Assembly (NCBI GenBank): GCA_963995505.1
Contig: OZ023198.1
Coordinates: 558,001 to 622,000 of the forward strand
DNA from: Hypericum androsaemum
Taxonomy: Eukaryota > Streptophyta > Magnoliopsida > Malpighiales > Hypericaceae
DNA: 64,000 nucleotides
Reading direction: 5' to 3'
Positions within the stretch are counted from its first letter, which is position 1. Each line of letters begins with the position of its first letter. The notes beneath the pieces were generated by a model. It saw only the letters and a list, made by a program, of their open reading frames with translations. It searched no databases and was not told the origin of the DNA. Positions 44,103 through 57,459 of this stretch are shown here, piece after piece. The position numbers and the translations under genes were made by a program.

Positions 44103-44420
44103 CAAGGGCGGAGGGACGTGGGGCATTGTGGGGTTTTTTTTTATAACTAAGTATATTTTTTAATATATATCCCACTAAAATTAGAAATTAACCACACTAA
44201 AAAATTAATCAACCTAAAAATTGAAACCAAATCTTAAAAAAATTTAGGCATTCCTTAATCTTTTAATATATATTATAAGATCTTAATTAGTCTAACTATA
44301 CTACCATAAATAATAAAGCAATCAACTTAAAAAAAGTATAAATGTTGTAATTACATATGTTAAATTTTTTGAAAAAAATTATATTGCCCTCACTGTCCAA
44401 ATTTTCTGGCTCCATCCCTG
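44103..44420. mobile_element. hAT-type MITE, 318 bp
   Basis: The ends CAAGGGCGGAG and CTCCATCCCTG are imperfect inverted repeats of the CAGGGGCGGAGCCA kind. An 8-base target duplication, TTTAACAC, sits at 44095-44102 and 44421-44428. No coding capacity. Confidence 0.75.
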
Positions 44421-44428
44421 TTTAACAC

Positions 44429-46317
44429 CGTTACTTTCGTAAAGATTCGAATTTGAAACTGGATTAAGTTCTAAACAATATCTAACCAATAACTTTGTCA
44501 TCATAGGAAACTTGTAAAGGGATCCATATAAGCCAAAAAAAAACTAAAAAAGAACCAGCTCAATGTTCGAGGTCTGGATTTATTCTTTGACCATATATAC
44601 ATGAATAAAGGGACCACTAATCATATGATATGAAGGTTGGATTCTTAACTTTGAAACCCAAATTGATTCTCCATGCACATGCAATTCCACATTTGAATTG
44701 TGGGGGGAGAAACACAAAATCTTACCGAATAAAATAGATTTTTCTTTTTCTCCTGTAGTCGTGGTTGTATATAAATTTTAACGACATAAAAGCAAACTAC
44801 TTATGAAAAAAAATTAAAGCATAACCTATTTAAAAAGATAAAATAAAAGCATAACGTTTCTTTTTAGCCTTTACTTTTGATCATGTAAATGTTTTCTATC
44901 TGAGCTTTCGTCAAGCTCTTTAATCAATCTGATCAAAGTAACACAAAACTAAAAGCTTACATACGTATCTTGTTTAAGATGAACCGCCAATAAATTGTGT
45001 ACGTACTCGACTTCTAATTTTACGGTAAGCTAAATGTAACAAGTTACAATACTTAATTTTTTAATAAAATATAGAAAAAAATGAAATGAAATGAAATGTC
45101 TAGGGATCATCGTTATTTAAAAAAATTATGAAATATTCTTCGTATATCAAATCATATTTGTAAAATGACGATAGTTATGTGTCTCGAAATTCGAGACAAA
45201 TCGAATTAGTTAGTTGAATAAAAAAGGCGGCAATTAAGAACTACCAATTATTCATGGGAGAATCCTATAGGGTTTCGTGTGTGTGAAGTAAAACATATCT
45301 GTGGAGTGTGGACCAATGTCAGCGTTACTGGATCATCTATATAATAACAATGAAAATACACACATCCATAAAGCCAAGTTCCGATATTGCTGCGTTACAT
45401 ATATGATCTGTGCTTATTACGAGGAGATATTTTTTTATATCATTAGCTCTCCGGCCAGATTTTTTAAAGATGACAAAAAATTTCAACAAATATTTAATAT
45501 TGTTGTATTTCTAATGATTAATAGTGCATTATATACCGAGTTTCTGATTCATTTAAGATTAAATGCAATAATTGCGATAAAAGGGTAGTAATCTATATCA
45601 CAGACAATAACTAGATAACATATCAATAAGTCAAAATAAACGATAAATCTATAAGAGGACTAATGGTAGGAGCTCTCCTCTTACAAACACCAATCCATCT
45701 AGGGAGAGATCCAATCTTGTGTGGTTGTAAAAACACCAACATTATTTGATCAACTATCTTTTTGAGGATAATCATTATAATAAATCGTGATAATATAAAT
45801 TTTGTGGCAATCTTACTATGAGCAAAAGCAAAAAAATTAAAATGTCATACGAAAAATTCCTGTAATTTGCATGGGATAAGTGCTGCCCTCAAATCGGTGC
45901 TCTGCCCATGCATAATGTTATGTTTTGGCTGTCGAACAATAACTAACCAGTCAGGGAAACACTAGATGCCAAGATGGGTCCCCACTTCCAAGTACGAAAT
46001 TTCCAGTAAAGAGGCAAATCAGGCAATATATAATCTTAATTAGCAGAAGTGGACCAACAATAATCATGGAAGTGATCATTCCTAAAAAGAACCGCACATT
46101 ATATGAATTGATTACCACTAGCGTCAAGTGTGCTATTATTGTCTATTTAATTGCAATGGTACAACTTGATATTCAGATAGTTGTTAAATCAAATTTAAAA
46201 TGTAATATTTTTAATATTTAATACTGTTGCGATCGTACTCGATACGAGAAGCGGGAAGGTCCATGCATGCTATGCCTTTTTTTGAGAAACATACACAAAT
46301 ATATATTAAAAATTCTA
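44429..46317. other. AT-rich intergenic, no gene seen
   Basis: A 95-codon open frame at 45301-45588 contains low-complexity and repeat-like sequence (AACAAATATTTAATATTGTTG) and matches no family I know. Confidence 0.4.
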
Positions 46318-46766
46318 TCAAGTGGGAAAGTCCGTAAACAATAGGACATCTAGCTCTGATTGGAAAGAGACAGACCAATCCCCCGGGAGAATACCAAACC
46401 TGCAATTCTTACTTAACCAATCAGCGACTTGGTTAAGGGACCTAGAAATAACAAGGATCGAACACAAAAGTAAATCAGCCAACAAATTTCCTCTAAAAAA
46501 ATCAGCCAACAACTCACGAAGGCGAATTACAATGTCTTCAACCTGTCATTGTACACGAGTTATTGGATCCTTTACAAATGAGTACGCCAGAAACAATCAA
46601 TCTCCACAACAGAAGGAACACCATAAAACGAATTTTGAATAGACTGCAAAACAAGTTCCACAGCATACAATTCCGTTTCCATGCATGCTGTGCCTAGCTC
46701 CGCAAGTAGAAGGTCGGTCAGCTGTACCGCGAAACATGGGCACACACATTCATGCAAGCGCATCAC
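46318..46766 (-). pseudogene. RNase H-type remnant of a LINE-like element
   Basis: Minus-strand frames read ELGTACMETELYAVELVLQS, VPSVVEID, then after breaks SRSLNQVADWLSKNCRFGIL and PGDWSVSF. The pattern of an E in the helix, a later D and a final NQVADWL is the plant LINE RNase H C-terminal half. Stops and frameshifts interrupt it. Confidence 0.7.
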
Positions 46767-47365
46767 TTTATTCAGCTGTCAATCTTTGTGCTTTTGTGTT
46801 GGGTCCCATTGCAGACCGGAGGGTGTCTTCTTCACGCAAGTTGATTCTTTTGGCTGCCTCTAATTTACAATTTCTGAACCATCTTCAAATAATTACGAGT
46901 ATCCGATGGAAAAATAGTAATAAAAAGCAGCAAAACACTAAATAAATCAAAATATATTATCTAAATAAAATTTTATAATTCTTTAAGTTAGTTTAGTTAT
47001 TATTTGTGAATATTGGTGCAGATACTAGAAGATCATATACAAAAATTAAATGTAAGGTCTAATCACAATCAACTATCAGATTTCGGAAATTATGTAAACA
47101 CTTGCGATCAAATAATGATTTTATTCTCAGAAAATAAATGGCATGCGTGCTACTTTATTTAGATAAGAATTATACTCAACTAACTGCTGATATTAGAGGT
47201 ATAGGTCGAAATTAATGTAATTTGATTGTCAAATAATTTGGCTAATTTTTTTGGTAGAAATCGAGAGGCGAAGATGTCGACTATTTTTTATAAACCGCGT
47301 GTTGAAATATTAGAACAAGTACATCAAGGTAGGCTTACCCATTTCATATCATATAAATATACATC
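46767..47365. other. intergenic, no gene seen
   Basis: AT-rich sequence between the RNase H remnant and the Copia-type LTR. Confidence 0.4.
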
Positions 47366-49920
47366 TCTTAGGACAGCAGAAGCACTTTTGATACACCATT
47401 TATCGACAACAGAGAGATAGGAAACATAGAGGACACTGAAGACACGCGATATACATGGTTCGGTCAACTATCCTACATGCTATATCCACGGGGCCGAAAC
47501 GATCATCATTATATTATGTAGAGATACATGGTACATAAACCATAGCTGAAGCTATGCCTCGAGCCTAACTCTCTCGTGCCTATACTACCATTGCCGAATA
47601 AGTAAGACCAAAGAACTCTTAATCCCTACCCTCATATTTATAGAGCACGAGCTCAATATGCTTTACAATAGGAATTCGAGTTCTATTCTAGTTAGAATTA
47701 TCGGACAAATCCTAACAATCTCAACCTTGGACCAAATTCCAAAATCAATCATTTTCTCAAGCTTCAACCATAAATCTTCCAGATCATACCATCTTCATAT
47801 TGTGCCTCTTCCAGTAAGCCTCAATCTTGAAAACTCCACCTCAAATGAAATCTTCTACAAGTATCTCAACAACATATACTCACCTTGGGTCTTCCACCCT
47901 GAAGAACCAACATAACGGGAGAAAATCACTATACATATAAACCAAGAGTCCAAACATGCCTAAATCTCATAGGCCAACTTCAATCTCAGAAGCTCTAGCA
48001 CAACCAGCCGAGTATGGTGCACTCTCACGGGTAACTCTCAAATATTTCTCCACTGAAATAACATACTCCACCTCCACGAAAAATCTCCACTTGCATGTGA
48101 ACACCGACTGTTGGGGTTACATGGCCGTGCGAACACCAATCTCAGTCAAAAATAGGAGACGAGGACACTAGCTTTCGGACTTTACATCACCTTCTCGTGA
48201 ACACCTTTGATGGAAACAATCTTGCTATTATTATACCAGCTACAAGACTACATCACCTTACGCGAACACCTTCAGGACATCAATCATGGAATTGTACCTC
48301 ACTCCACCATCCTCGTGGGCAGTCAGGAGATACACTACAAAATATGAGAGTAAAAAAAAGATAATTATACCAAATTTTTGCCTTCATCGACAATGAGTAA
48401 CTAGTCCAAACAATGCTCAAAGAATTCACACGATCCACATTGTGGCTCTAACATGATACGATCACTACATGACTGATCAACCATGAACCTAAAATAGACA
48501 CAATTAAATCTCATGAAACAAGGGAGTCTCCAGAGAAATAAGTCGCCTAAATCTCCTCTAACCTTCTCACACCTTTCTCAACTACACACAAAATGCCATA
48601 TACATGTATAGGAGATACCATTGGACCCGAGCTCAAAGTCTAGCGAGATTTGGGTCAAACACCCAACTAGCCTCTATCTTGAACCAAATCACATGACTGA
48701 TCTTCAACTATGAATCTCCAAGACCTGAACCAATTTACTTCATAAGGACCCAAATTAACCCTTCACTTGATCAACTTCAACTCAGACGAACAAAATAACA
48801 CGCCCGTTAACCCGGCTCAAACTTCACGATCCAAAATAGACCCAATATTTTTTGCTCAAAATCGGTCTAATATTCAAGGATCAACAATATTCTGATCCAA
48901 ATCAGCTCAAAACTTTACCAATCAGCTAAATAGTTGACTTTTGGTATACTGTTGACCATAAAAGTCAATATGTTTACCCAAAACTAGGGTTTCAAAGGGG
49001 CGGCGACAGTACCCTTCAATAGTGACAGCAGCGGTGGGCAGGGCTAGTGGCGAGGGGACATGGGATCGCCCTTCCTCTTTCCCCACACCCACCCAACTTT
49101 CACCCTCCCCGACGAGTCTCTCTCATCAACGGTCTCTCTCTTTAAAACTCGGCGAGCGGCAGGGCTGCTCTGGACGACGAAGGGTGGCTGGGTCTTCTCC
49201 CTCTTCTCCATAATGCATGGCAGGACGAGGCTTTGCGCGAAAATGGTACGCGGGCGTCCTCTTCCAGACGCGCGATTACTCATCTTTTCAGCCTGTTTCA
49301 GAACGGGGGGCAAAACCACCGACGAACAATGACCTCCAAGCGCGGCAACGGAGCGCGAGGTCGGTTGCCTTTTCAAGGCAACGATCTGACGATAGTTGAA
49401 CGTCGACGGGCGAGCGGGGCGACAGACAGTTGGCTGTTGGTCTAAGGGTTGTCTAAAACTCTCGTTTCTCCCAATTTCCAATTCGCCCTTCTCTTTCCTT
49501 GGATTTACGATTCTGACACTCCCTTCAAAATAGCCTCAATTTTGAATTTTTCACCAAATCCAAAAGTGTCAATTTTCACCCTGATCAAACCAAAAAGCTC
49601 TGATATCAATTGTTAGGACAGCGAAAGTACTTTTGATACACTATTTATCAACAACAGAGAGATAGGAAACATAGAGGACATTGAGGCATACGATATACGT
49701 GGTTCGGTCAAGTGACCTACATTCACAGGGTCGAAACGATCACCATTGTATTATGTGGAGATACATGGTGCATAAACCATAGGCGGAACTATGCCACGAG
49801 CCTAATTCTTTCGTGCCTATACTGCCATGGCTGAATAAGTAAGACCAAAGAACTCGTAACCCCTACCCTCCTATTTGTAGAAGACAAGTTCAATATGCTT
49901 TATAATAAGAATTAAAATTA
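47366..49920 (-). mobile_element. non-autonomous Copia-type LTR element (minus strand)
   Basis: Two direct repeats of about 300-350 bases: 47366-47717 and 49611-about 49920, roughly 85 percent alike by eye. The right copy starts TGTTAGGACAGC; the left copy ends TCCTAACA, the inverted partner. Next to the right LTR the minus strand reads TTGATATCAGAGC (49596-49608), a mutated Met-tRNA primer site, so the element runs leftward with its 5' LTR on the right. The far end of that LTR has been lost. The interior of about 1.9 kb has no gag, reverse transcriptase or integrase. A TATA-like box (TATAAATATGAGG) lies in the left LTR near 47641. Confidence 0.72.
48990..49445. other. GC-rich block inside the Copia-type element
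   Basis: This stretch is much richer in GC than the rest of the element and is open in several frames, the longest at 49044-49481 (minus, 145 codons). No domain was recognised; it may be captured host DNA. Confidence 0.4.
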
Positions 49921-52103
49921 TATTATAATCAGTGCAAAAATCAAACGGAGTATCGGAAAGGACAATTTGACTAACGAAAACTTAAATTAGTTAGGAATAT
50001 AGTAATAAAAAAGTATTTTATTCAATTTTAACGTAACTAATTTTTTCACTCAACTCTAAAATAAATTTGCTTACTAGAAATACTACATGTTTCATTCTTA
50101 AGAAATTGGTTTGAATAGATCATGGGACACATAAAATGAGGAACTTAGGATTGATATGTAAACGGGAAAAAGGTGCCAAATTTCACTATGAAATTCACCC
50201 GCGTACAGATCGCAGTATGTGAATTTCTTCTGTGAATTGGTACGTCTCTCAAAAATTGATTGACAAAAAAATAATATCGAGCTAGTCAAAACGTCATCAT
50301 TTCGTTGTAATAATTGCTTGCGGGGATTCGTACCTGTCTTGGAAATTGAATATAATTCGAGAGAGTATACAAATATAATTCATACGAGTCAAACATTTCA
50401 TCATTGATACCTACTGTATTTAGCAACTGTCACTGTCCCGACAGCGGGAAGAAAAACTTGTTACAAATATGTGATTAATAATTATTTAAATCAACTCGTT
50501 AAAATATTTTGTAGTTTAATTAGTTTCGTAGTTGAGTTATTAGAAAAATAATAATGTTAAAATTTGTTATTAGCATGTTTTTATATTTTAAAGTTCTATT
50601 TAATTCGAATATGAATTACTTGACTCAATAAATTTAGATATCGAGAGGAGAGTCAGGCACGTGAGTTGCGCATGCGAGAGAATCGAATCGATCCCTTTCT
50701 TGCCGGGGGAGGCGAGTGGGGCCAAGTCGCAAGGGTCCCGGTGCTCTTTCGGTACCCCTTGGCTTTGCTTTATCGAAAACACCAAAATTTATATTCGCAC
50801 TTGGTCGCCCACCAAACCAAAATTCAAATTAACCTCTAAAGTAGTTTCGGCCAGCCACTGTTCAATTTTGAACCAAGAAATTGTGATTGGTTCGGTGATT
50901 CCAATTTGAAAGTTATCACTAAGGTAGTTCGTGTACAAAAGAGATAATTTGTATTATTTTATTCGCTAGATTTTGGACATGGAAGGAGATTGTATTTTGA
51001 AATTTTCGAATTTGAATAAAATTAACAACGAACACGAATAATATAAAACGGTTACAACTCATGGCTATGGACCGTAATGTTAACGGTGAGGGCTACCTCA
51101 AACTCCAAGTTGCTGCCGCTCGGTCCCGCGCCTTGGTGGAAACCTGACGTCTACCTCGCTGACGCCGACGAATGTTAACAACGCGCGTTGAACGACGTCG
51201 CTCCACTTCTACTCGCTACATCCCTCACAACAACAACACCACCACCGCCGTCAAAATGTTTCTATTTGGGACCAACTTATTTTCCTAGTTGGGTTCAAAC
51301 AGATGATGCGGATGACAAATGACATTACCTAATGACGTATAACGTATAACGTATAGAAATTGATGAAAATTTATTATCCAATCTTTCGCAATATGTAACT
51401 CTCGGTGATGATGAGGATAGTTAGTTTTTCTGCCTTTTATCCTCACTAAATTTGTTGTAGTTCAAATAGATGGTAATGCGGATTCAACTTGATTAACAAT
51501 TTCCACTGTAACTAAAAAAAATAACCTTCAAATATCTATTAATCAATCTGTATCCATTTGTTTAAACATAATACATGGTGTTTACGGTGGCCAACGGGTG
51601 AGTAGTGGATAAAAATCTGCCATTGGAAGGAGAACAAGAACTGGTAACATGGAACAGTTGTTAATACTAAAAATTCAAATTTGAGATCTAGTTAAATTAG
51701 AACAATGTTTATCAGTTGATCTAATTATTTATTGAGAGAATTTTGTCACTTTTTAAAAATCTCATCCGATTCAAATCAGAATTAGTAAGCCTAAGCCGAA
51801 TAATATACGATATTAAAAAAAAAGAGAGACGGTGTGGTGGCCCGCGAATGTTTAGTCCACCGACTGTGTGTGGGCCATATCCATAGGTAGAATAGAAGCA
51901 GTACCTCTCTCAGCAGTACCACTGCCTTTTTCTACCTTCATATTCACACATCTTCTTCCTCTGCGTCCCACTTCTCATTTTTGTCAATTCCCTCTCCTTG
52001 ACAATAGTTTGGTTCTAAGAGAGAGTAATGGGAGCCTGAGACTTCATCATCCTTTAGTTGTTGAAGGATTTGCCTTTTGTGTGTCTTTTGGTTGAACTTA
52101 TTT
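49921..52103. other. intergenic and Dof gene promoter region
   Basis: Mostly AT-rich. Two GC-richer patches (about 50690-50780 and 51060-51250) carry no convincing protein. From about 51860 the CT-rich sequence is probably the Dof promoter and leader. It contains a three-codon upstream frame ATG GGA GCC TGA at 52028-52039. Confidence 0.45.
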
Positions 52104-53096
52104 ATGGGTCTCACTTCCCTTCAAGTTTGCATGGATTCAGTCGATTGGCTTCAGGTACGTTAATTTCCATTCGAAGACACTACATTTACGGTTGGTATTG
52201 TTTTGTCATAAACACTTTTCTGTTTCCGACCAATTTTAATCATGTTAACGTCAAAATTTCAACTGTTAACTTTCGTCAATTTCCATACTTAGACAAGTCT
52301 CATTTTGAGAAGTAAAGAGTTGTATGTTAAGAAGAACCTACTATACCTTTTTTATACCTTTTTATACCATACTATATACCTAAAGAGTCATCTTCTTTGG
52401 CTTTTCCTTTTCTTTCTTTTTTGTTACGCTTTTCCTGAATTTCTTGACAATATCTTAATTTTTTTGGGGGTTAAATGACAATATTTTAAATTAAAGTGTT
52501 AAAAGCAACTGGCATGGTTTTAAGTGTCAAAATAAATTAAAGTGTAAGGAAATGTCCAGATCATATGCTCATCTCGTTTATTTTTATCTTGTCACAAACA
52601 AGGACATGCAATCTGCTTGCTTATTTTTTGATGAAAAATATCTGCGTAATTATGTATATATCGATTTCCTAAAATTGGAAGTAAATTTCTAACAATATGA
52701 AGAAGGTTTATTTTTTGGCTAAGATCCGAAGACGGTTGCCTCCAATCTTGCTTCTTTCGCAAGAAAGTGTGTCAGCATTCAGACATTCTCTTTGTTTGAT
52801 TGATATCTGTGAAAGATAGGACAAAGAAAACGTATAATTTATGCATTATTGACGTATAAAAAGGACAAATGGAATTTCTAACTAATTAGCTACGCACACA
52901 AGTCACAACTAAAAACAAGCCTAGGCTTCTTGTCTCAATAAGTTTTAAAATGTTGAACGCAAACGAAAGTGCTCTCAATAATATCCTAGCTAAAGTAGAA
53001 TTTGAATTTTATTCTTAAAATTCGAAATCTCTTCTTAAAATTTGAAGTAATCAAACAATATATATGCGCGCATATTACTTTGACATTGATTTATTT

Positions 53097-53161
<65 letters not shown>

Positions 53162-54156
53162 CTGTGCATGATTTGAATAAATAAAATTTTACTTGTCAGG
53201 GCACGATTAACGAGGAGACGGGGATGAATTCTTCATCTCCATCAGGGGACATGCTGAGATGCGCAGGGCCATTGATAGAGAGGAGGCTAAGGCCACCACA
53301 TGACCAAGCCCTAAAGTGTCCTAGGTGTGAATCCACCCACACCAAGTTCTGTTACTACAACAACTACAGCCTCTCCCAGCCCAGGTATTTTTGCAAGACA
53401 TGCAGAAGGTACTGGACCAAGGGCGGAACCCTAAGAAACATCCCAGTTGGGGGAGGCTGCAGGAAGAACAAGAAGGTGAGCACCAAGAACAACAACAACA
53501 ACCCGAACGACCAGTCGGCTACTAGTGATGTGCAACTTTCGCATCTCAACGGTATCATTAACAACCCGGCGAGCTATATGGATGGCAAGTATGGTGTGGG
53601 GTTGCTGCAGGAGAACCCATCTAGGGCTGGTGTTGACTTCATGGAGAGCAAATGGAATAGTTATGATTTTATGGGGAATGGTGGTCATGTCCAGGATCAC
53701 GATCATCATCTTGGTATGACTGATGGGGTTGGAGGAGATTATCATAATCACATGATTAGTACTCATCATGGGTTAGATCCAAATCTGCACGGCAACTTCG
53801 GATCCCTGATGCGAACCCCACCAACGATGCGCGATTCGTATCAATCTTCCTATGGGATAATGTCATCCCTTGAAGGGGGGAGCAGTGGTGGTGCTTATGG
53901 GACTAACTTCATGGAAACTTACCAAAGGTTGATGCTCCCTTACCAAGAGAATAACAATATATATGATGACCCAAATGGGATTGATGTGAAACCTAACCCT
54001 AATAAGCTCCTTTCCCTTGAATGGCACGACCAAGGTTGCTCCGATGGCGGCAACAAGGACACATTTGGTAATGACTACGTCAGCAGCATTGGACCATCAT
54101 GGGCTGGGATGATGACCAACAATTACGGGCCATCCACAACCAATCCATTGGTCTAA
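52104..54156 (+). CDS. Dof zinc-finger transcription factor (HCA2/PEAR/OBP-like)
   Basis: Two exons, 52104-52154 and 53200-54156, giving 335 residues. Exon 1 codes [17 protein letters not shown], a peptide conserved at the start of one Dof subgroup, and joins [20 protein letters not shown], so the ATG at 53224 is not the true start. The Dof finger is [20 protein letters not shown], then [20 protein letters not shown] and [16 protein letters not shown], a CX2CX21CX2C zinc finger that binds AAAG sites. Basic residues after the finger can act as a nuclear signal. The remainder is rich in Asn, Gly, His and Ser and ends [18 protein letters not shown]. Relatives control vascular and cambial growth; the exact orthologue is uncertain. 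An (AT)n tract lies just before the exon 2 acceptor. Confidence 0.94.
53101..53159. repeat. (AT)n microsatellite, about 29 units
   Basis: An uninterrupted AT run in the Dof intron ends 40 bases before the exon 2 acceptor. Confidence 0.95.
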
Positions 54157-55698
54157 TAGTCATCTATATGATCATATAATTAACTAGTATTTAATCACTT
54201 CTAAGACATTTCTTATCTAGTCATTTCATCCTTTTCCTTTTTCTTTGGTTGTGAAGTATGAATAGCTTGTTGGTTTTCACATTTAATGTTGATTAGAGAA
54301 ATGTGGAAGGAGTGTGAATGGACGATTAAGAGAGTTCAACTTTGGCTGCTGCCTTAGCATCTAATTGAAGACTGTATGTGGCGATCTTTGTTTGATTAAT
54401 ATTATCAGTATTTGTGGTGTCTTTGTAGCTAGACATCAAAATCTAGGATTTGTTGTAATGTTGCGGGAGATATTATTGTAGCAAGTGCCGTTTTCATTTT
54501 TCCATCCCATATTTTTGTACATTTAGTGTGTAACGGATTATTATATTAATAGTTACGAAAATCGGTAGACTCTTTTATAAGTGTGCCAAAATTTGCAATG
54601 GAATTGAAAATTGTATGTCTTTGAACTACCAAAATTTTACGTTGCCATTTATTTACCTGTTAAAAAATTTGGGTAGTTCAAAAGCATACAGTATATCTTT
54701 CTCAATTAATTTAACTTCTAACAATTAGAGCCTCTCATATATTAATACAGTGAATAACCTAAATGATTATTTCATATGTGCACCGATAGGAAAAAAAAAG
54801 AAGCAAGCCTTTTTTAGGGCATAACTTTGGTTTGTATATCTATCCCAAGCGGACAAAGCCTTATTTCAGAGGGACTACGTGAGCTCCACCAATGGGCTAG
54901 TTTATATACACATAATCTTTCCAATATATATCATGAAATAATTTTTTGGAGATTTTCGTAGAAAATGTAACCCTATTGATGAAAGCTAAAGATCATTTTT
55001 TATGTTTATTGGACTAATTCTTTTACGGTGGAAGACATTTTGCTTCTAATATTATACGTTAATATGGCTATGTCAATAAATGGTTGAATCAACGGAGTTA
55101 AACTGTCGATTTGTGATTATACGATCTCGATCAATGGTTACACACGTACACAACACAGAAATTGTACTTTATATTTATCTTATTTTTCAATTAATATGGA
55201 TATGTTCATTATTAGAATCCTATAATTATTAGTATGTTTATAGTTATTTGGACCCTTATATATATAACAGTAGGACGGAATTATATTTGCGACTGAACAA
55301 AGAAAGTTGCATTGCTTGGACAGCCTGCACAGTCTAGTTTCTTTTGGACCTCTTTTGAATGTTCTTTTTACTTTTATATTCTTTTTCTTTTTTTCTGATA
55401 GTTTTTAGATAGTAAGGAAAGATCAAACTGATTTCTCTGGAAAAAAGAGAGAGGGTTTTAAACGGGGAAATAACGAAAAGAGAAAGGTTCGATCGGGAAA
55501 AACATGACCAAAGCTAATTTGCACTTTCGTTCAGACCGCTGTCGAGTATTTAATGGGCTTACGGGCTATACTTGCCCCTCGTAATATCCACTGAATATTT
55601 CAGGACAAGCTACATTATATAAGATTTGGGTTACACCAAAAATATATATGAAATCCTTGTGAGAAATCCTTATATTTAAATGCAAAGAGCAATCATGA
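54157..55698. other. 3' flank of the Dof gene, no further gene seen
   Basis: Probable 3' UTR up to about 54540, then AT-rich DNA. Confidence 0.45.
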
Positions 55699-55706
55699 CA
55701 TATGAG

Positions 55707-56571
55707 TAGGGATGACAAAAAGAACCAAGACTCAGTGGATCAGACCCTTATCCTACTTCGTGGATTTTAGGGTCTATGGGTCTTGGGTAGGGTTTGGGTT
55801 TGGGTCTATAGATTTAGATAGGGTCCGGGTTTATATAGGGTCTGGATAGGGTCTATATAAACCCAGACCCAGACCCTACTCATAGACCCACTAATTAGAT
55901 CCTACCCTAGTTAGACCCTAATTAGATCTATATTTATTATATTGCTAAGATAATTATAATACAGCCGCAAAAAGAATAAGCACACACAAAAAAAAACCTA
56001 ATATAATACTATTTTTTAATTTAAAATTTCAAATAGTATATGACTAATTAAGTAATTAAACTTTTTGGTTAGACACAGAAGCTATCGAGAATAATTAGAT
56101 TACAAGAGCAAGAAGATGATCGAGAAAACGTGTTCAAAAGTCGCTTGAAAATTTAGAAAGAAATTATTTTAAAGTTGAAACTTTATATTATACAAGAACA
56201 CTTATAAGTTTTAGTTTCTTATTGACGAGATAGTCGTATATATTTTATTTTATGTTGAACCAGTTAGTTTATAGTTTACTCCCAACTTTAATTTGAGATT
56301 ATTATTTTATTACATAGACTTTGATTTTTTTATTTATTTAGATTATATTGAAATAATAAAAATATCTTGTAAAGTAATTATCAAAAGATAGAATGTTAAA
56401 GGGTCGGACACTGTAGACCCTATAAACCTTGGGTCTCCTGGAGGGTAGGGTATGGGTCTAACAATAAAAAATTTGTAGGGTCGAGGGTAGGGTATGGGTC
56501 TAACTCCAAAAACTAGGGTATGGATTGAGTCCTACCAATACCCTACCCGACCCTACCCATTGCCATCCCTA
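55707..56571. mobile_element. non-autonomous hAT element, 865 bp
   Basis: Inverted ends TAGGGATGACAA and TTGCCATCCCTA, flanked by the 8-base duplication CATATGAG at 55699-55706 and 56572-56579. Both subterminal regions are packed with GGGTCTA / GGGTAGGGT and their complements, the kind of subterminal repeat that hAT transposases bind. No transposase is encoded. Confidence 0.88.
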
Positions 56572-56579
56572 CATATGAG

Positions 56580-57459
56580 AAATCATTAAATGTCCTTACC
56601 ATACTTCCTTGATTTAATGTCAATAATCATTAAATGTCATTGGGCCTAATGATAGAAAGTGTAGAGATGAATTGCGGAAGGTTTAAGATTTTTCGTGAAA
56701 AAATTTCCTTATGCTTAGCATGAATGTGAGTAGAACATGATGGTTTCGAAGACGACTGTAGGGTTTGGGTAGAAATGGCTGTAGGTGGGGGGACTAAATT
56801 GTCATATCTCACAGGTGACAGATGTATCATGGACAACACGTATGGTTTAAATATAGTAGTGAACATCGTTAGTGTACTTTTTTTTCTATTCTGATTTTTT
56901 TTAGTGATGATAAGTTTTCTGGAATAGATTTTTATCGAGGCCATCGGCTACAACTTTGTATCCTGCATGAGGAGAACACTATGTCTTGACACGTAAAAGG
57001 GTTCATATATAGTAGTGACATTGCTAGTGCACTATTTTTCCTATTTTGATTTTTTTTCAATGAGAATGAATTTTTAGAATATATCTTTTACCAAGAATGG
57101 CGTCTGCAATTTTGTATTATGTACGAGGGGAACCCTATGTGTTGACAACTAGGTGAACAATGCCTAGGGTCAAGGTAGATCGTAGTGCCTAGGCTCGGGG
57201 TCGAGTGCATCATATGTCCTACAACAATTGGTTCTGATTTGATTAATGAAATTATGTATTTTACCCTAAAAAATATGACAAGATGTAAATTCCCATTCTC
57301 GAGATCCAACTAAGACAAATAACTAAAAGACACGATCAAACAAATATGAAAATTAACAAAAGACACACTAAATATCATGAAAGATATAATAGATGCGTGA
57401 TTTAAGCGCATCTCCTTAAGAAAAACAAAATTAGCTACTCTTCTATTGTCAAACTAATG
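56580..57459. repeat. diverged tandem repeat, about 150-base unit
   Basis: Two diverged copies (about 56849-56990 and 57003-57145) share ATATAGTAGTGA, TAGTG(T/C)ACT, TTTTGATTTTTTTT, and ATGAGGAGAACACTATG versus ACGAGGGGAACCCTATG. AATCATTAAATGTC also occurs twice near 56579-56637. No gene. Confidence 0.55.

Noticed and set aside
45301..45588. 95-codon frame
   Set aside because: Contains dispersed-repeat text, has no recognisable family and no splice or promoter context.
53364..53769. Minus-strand frames opposite the Dof exon
   Set aside because: They are shadows of a strongly supported zinc-finger coding exon.
53224..54156. Single-exon reading of the Dof gene starting at 53224
   Set aside because: An upstream exon coding [17 protein letters not shown] joins in frame and matches the conserved start of this Dof subgroup.
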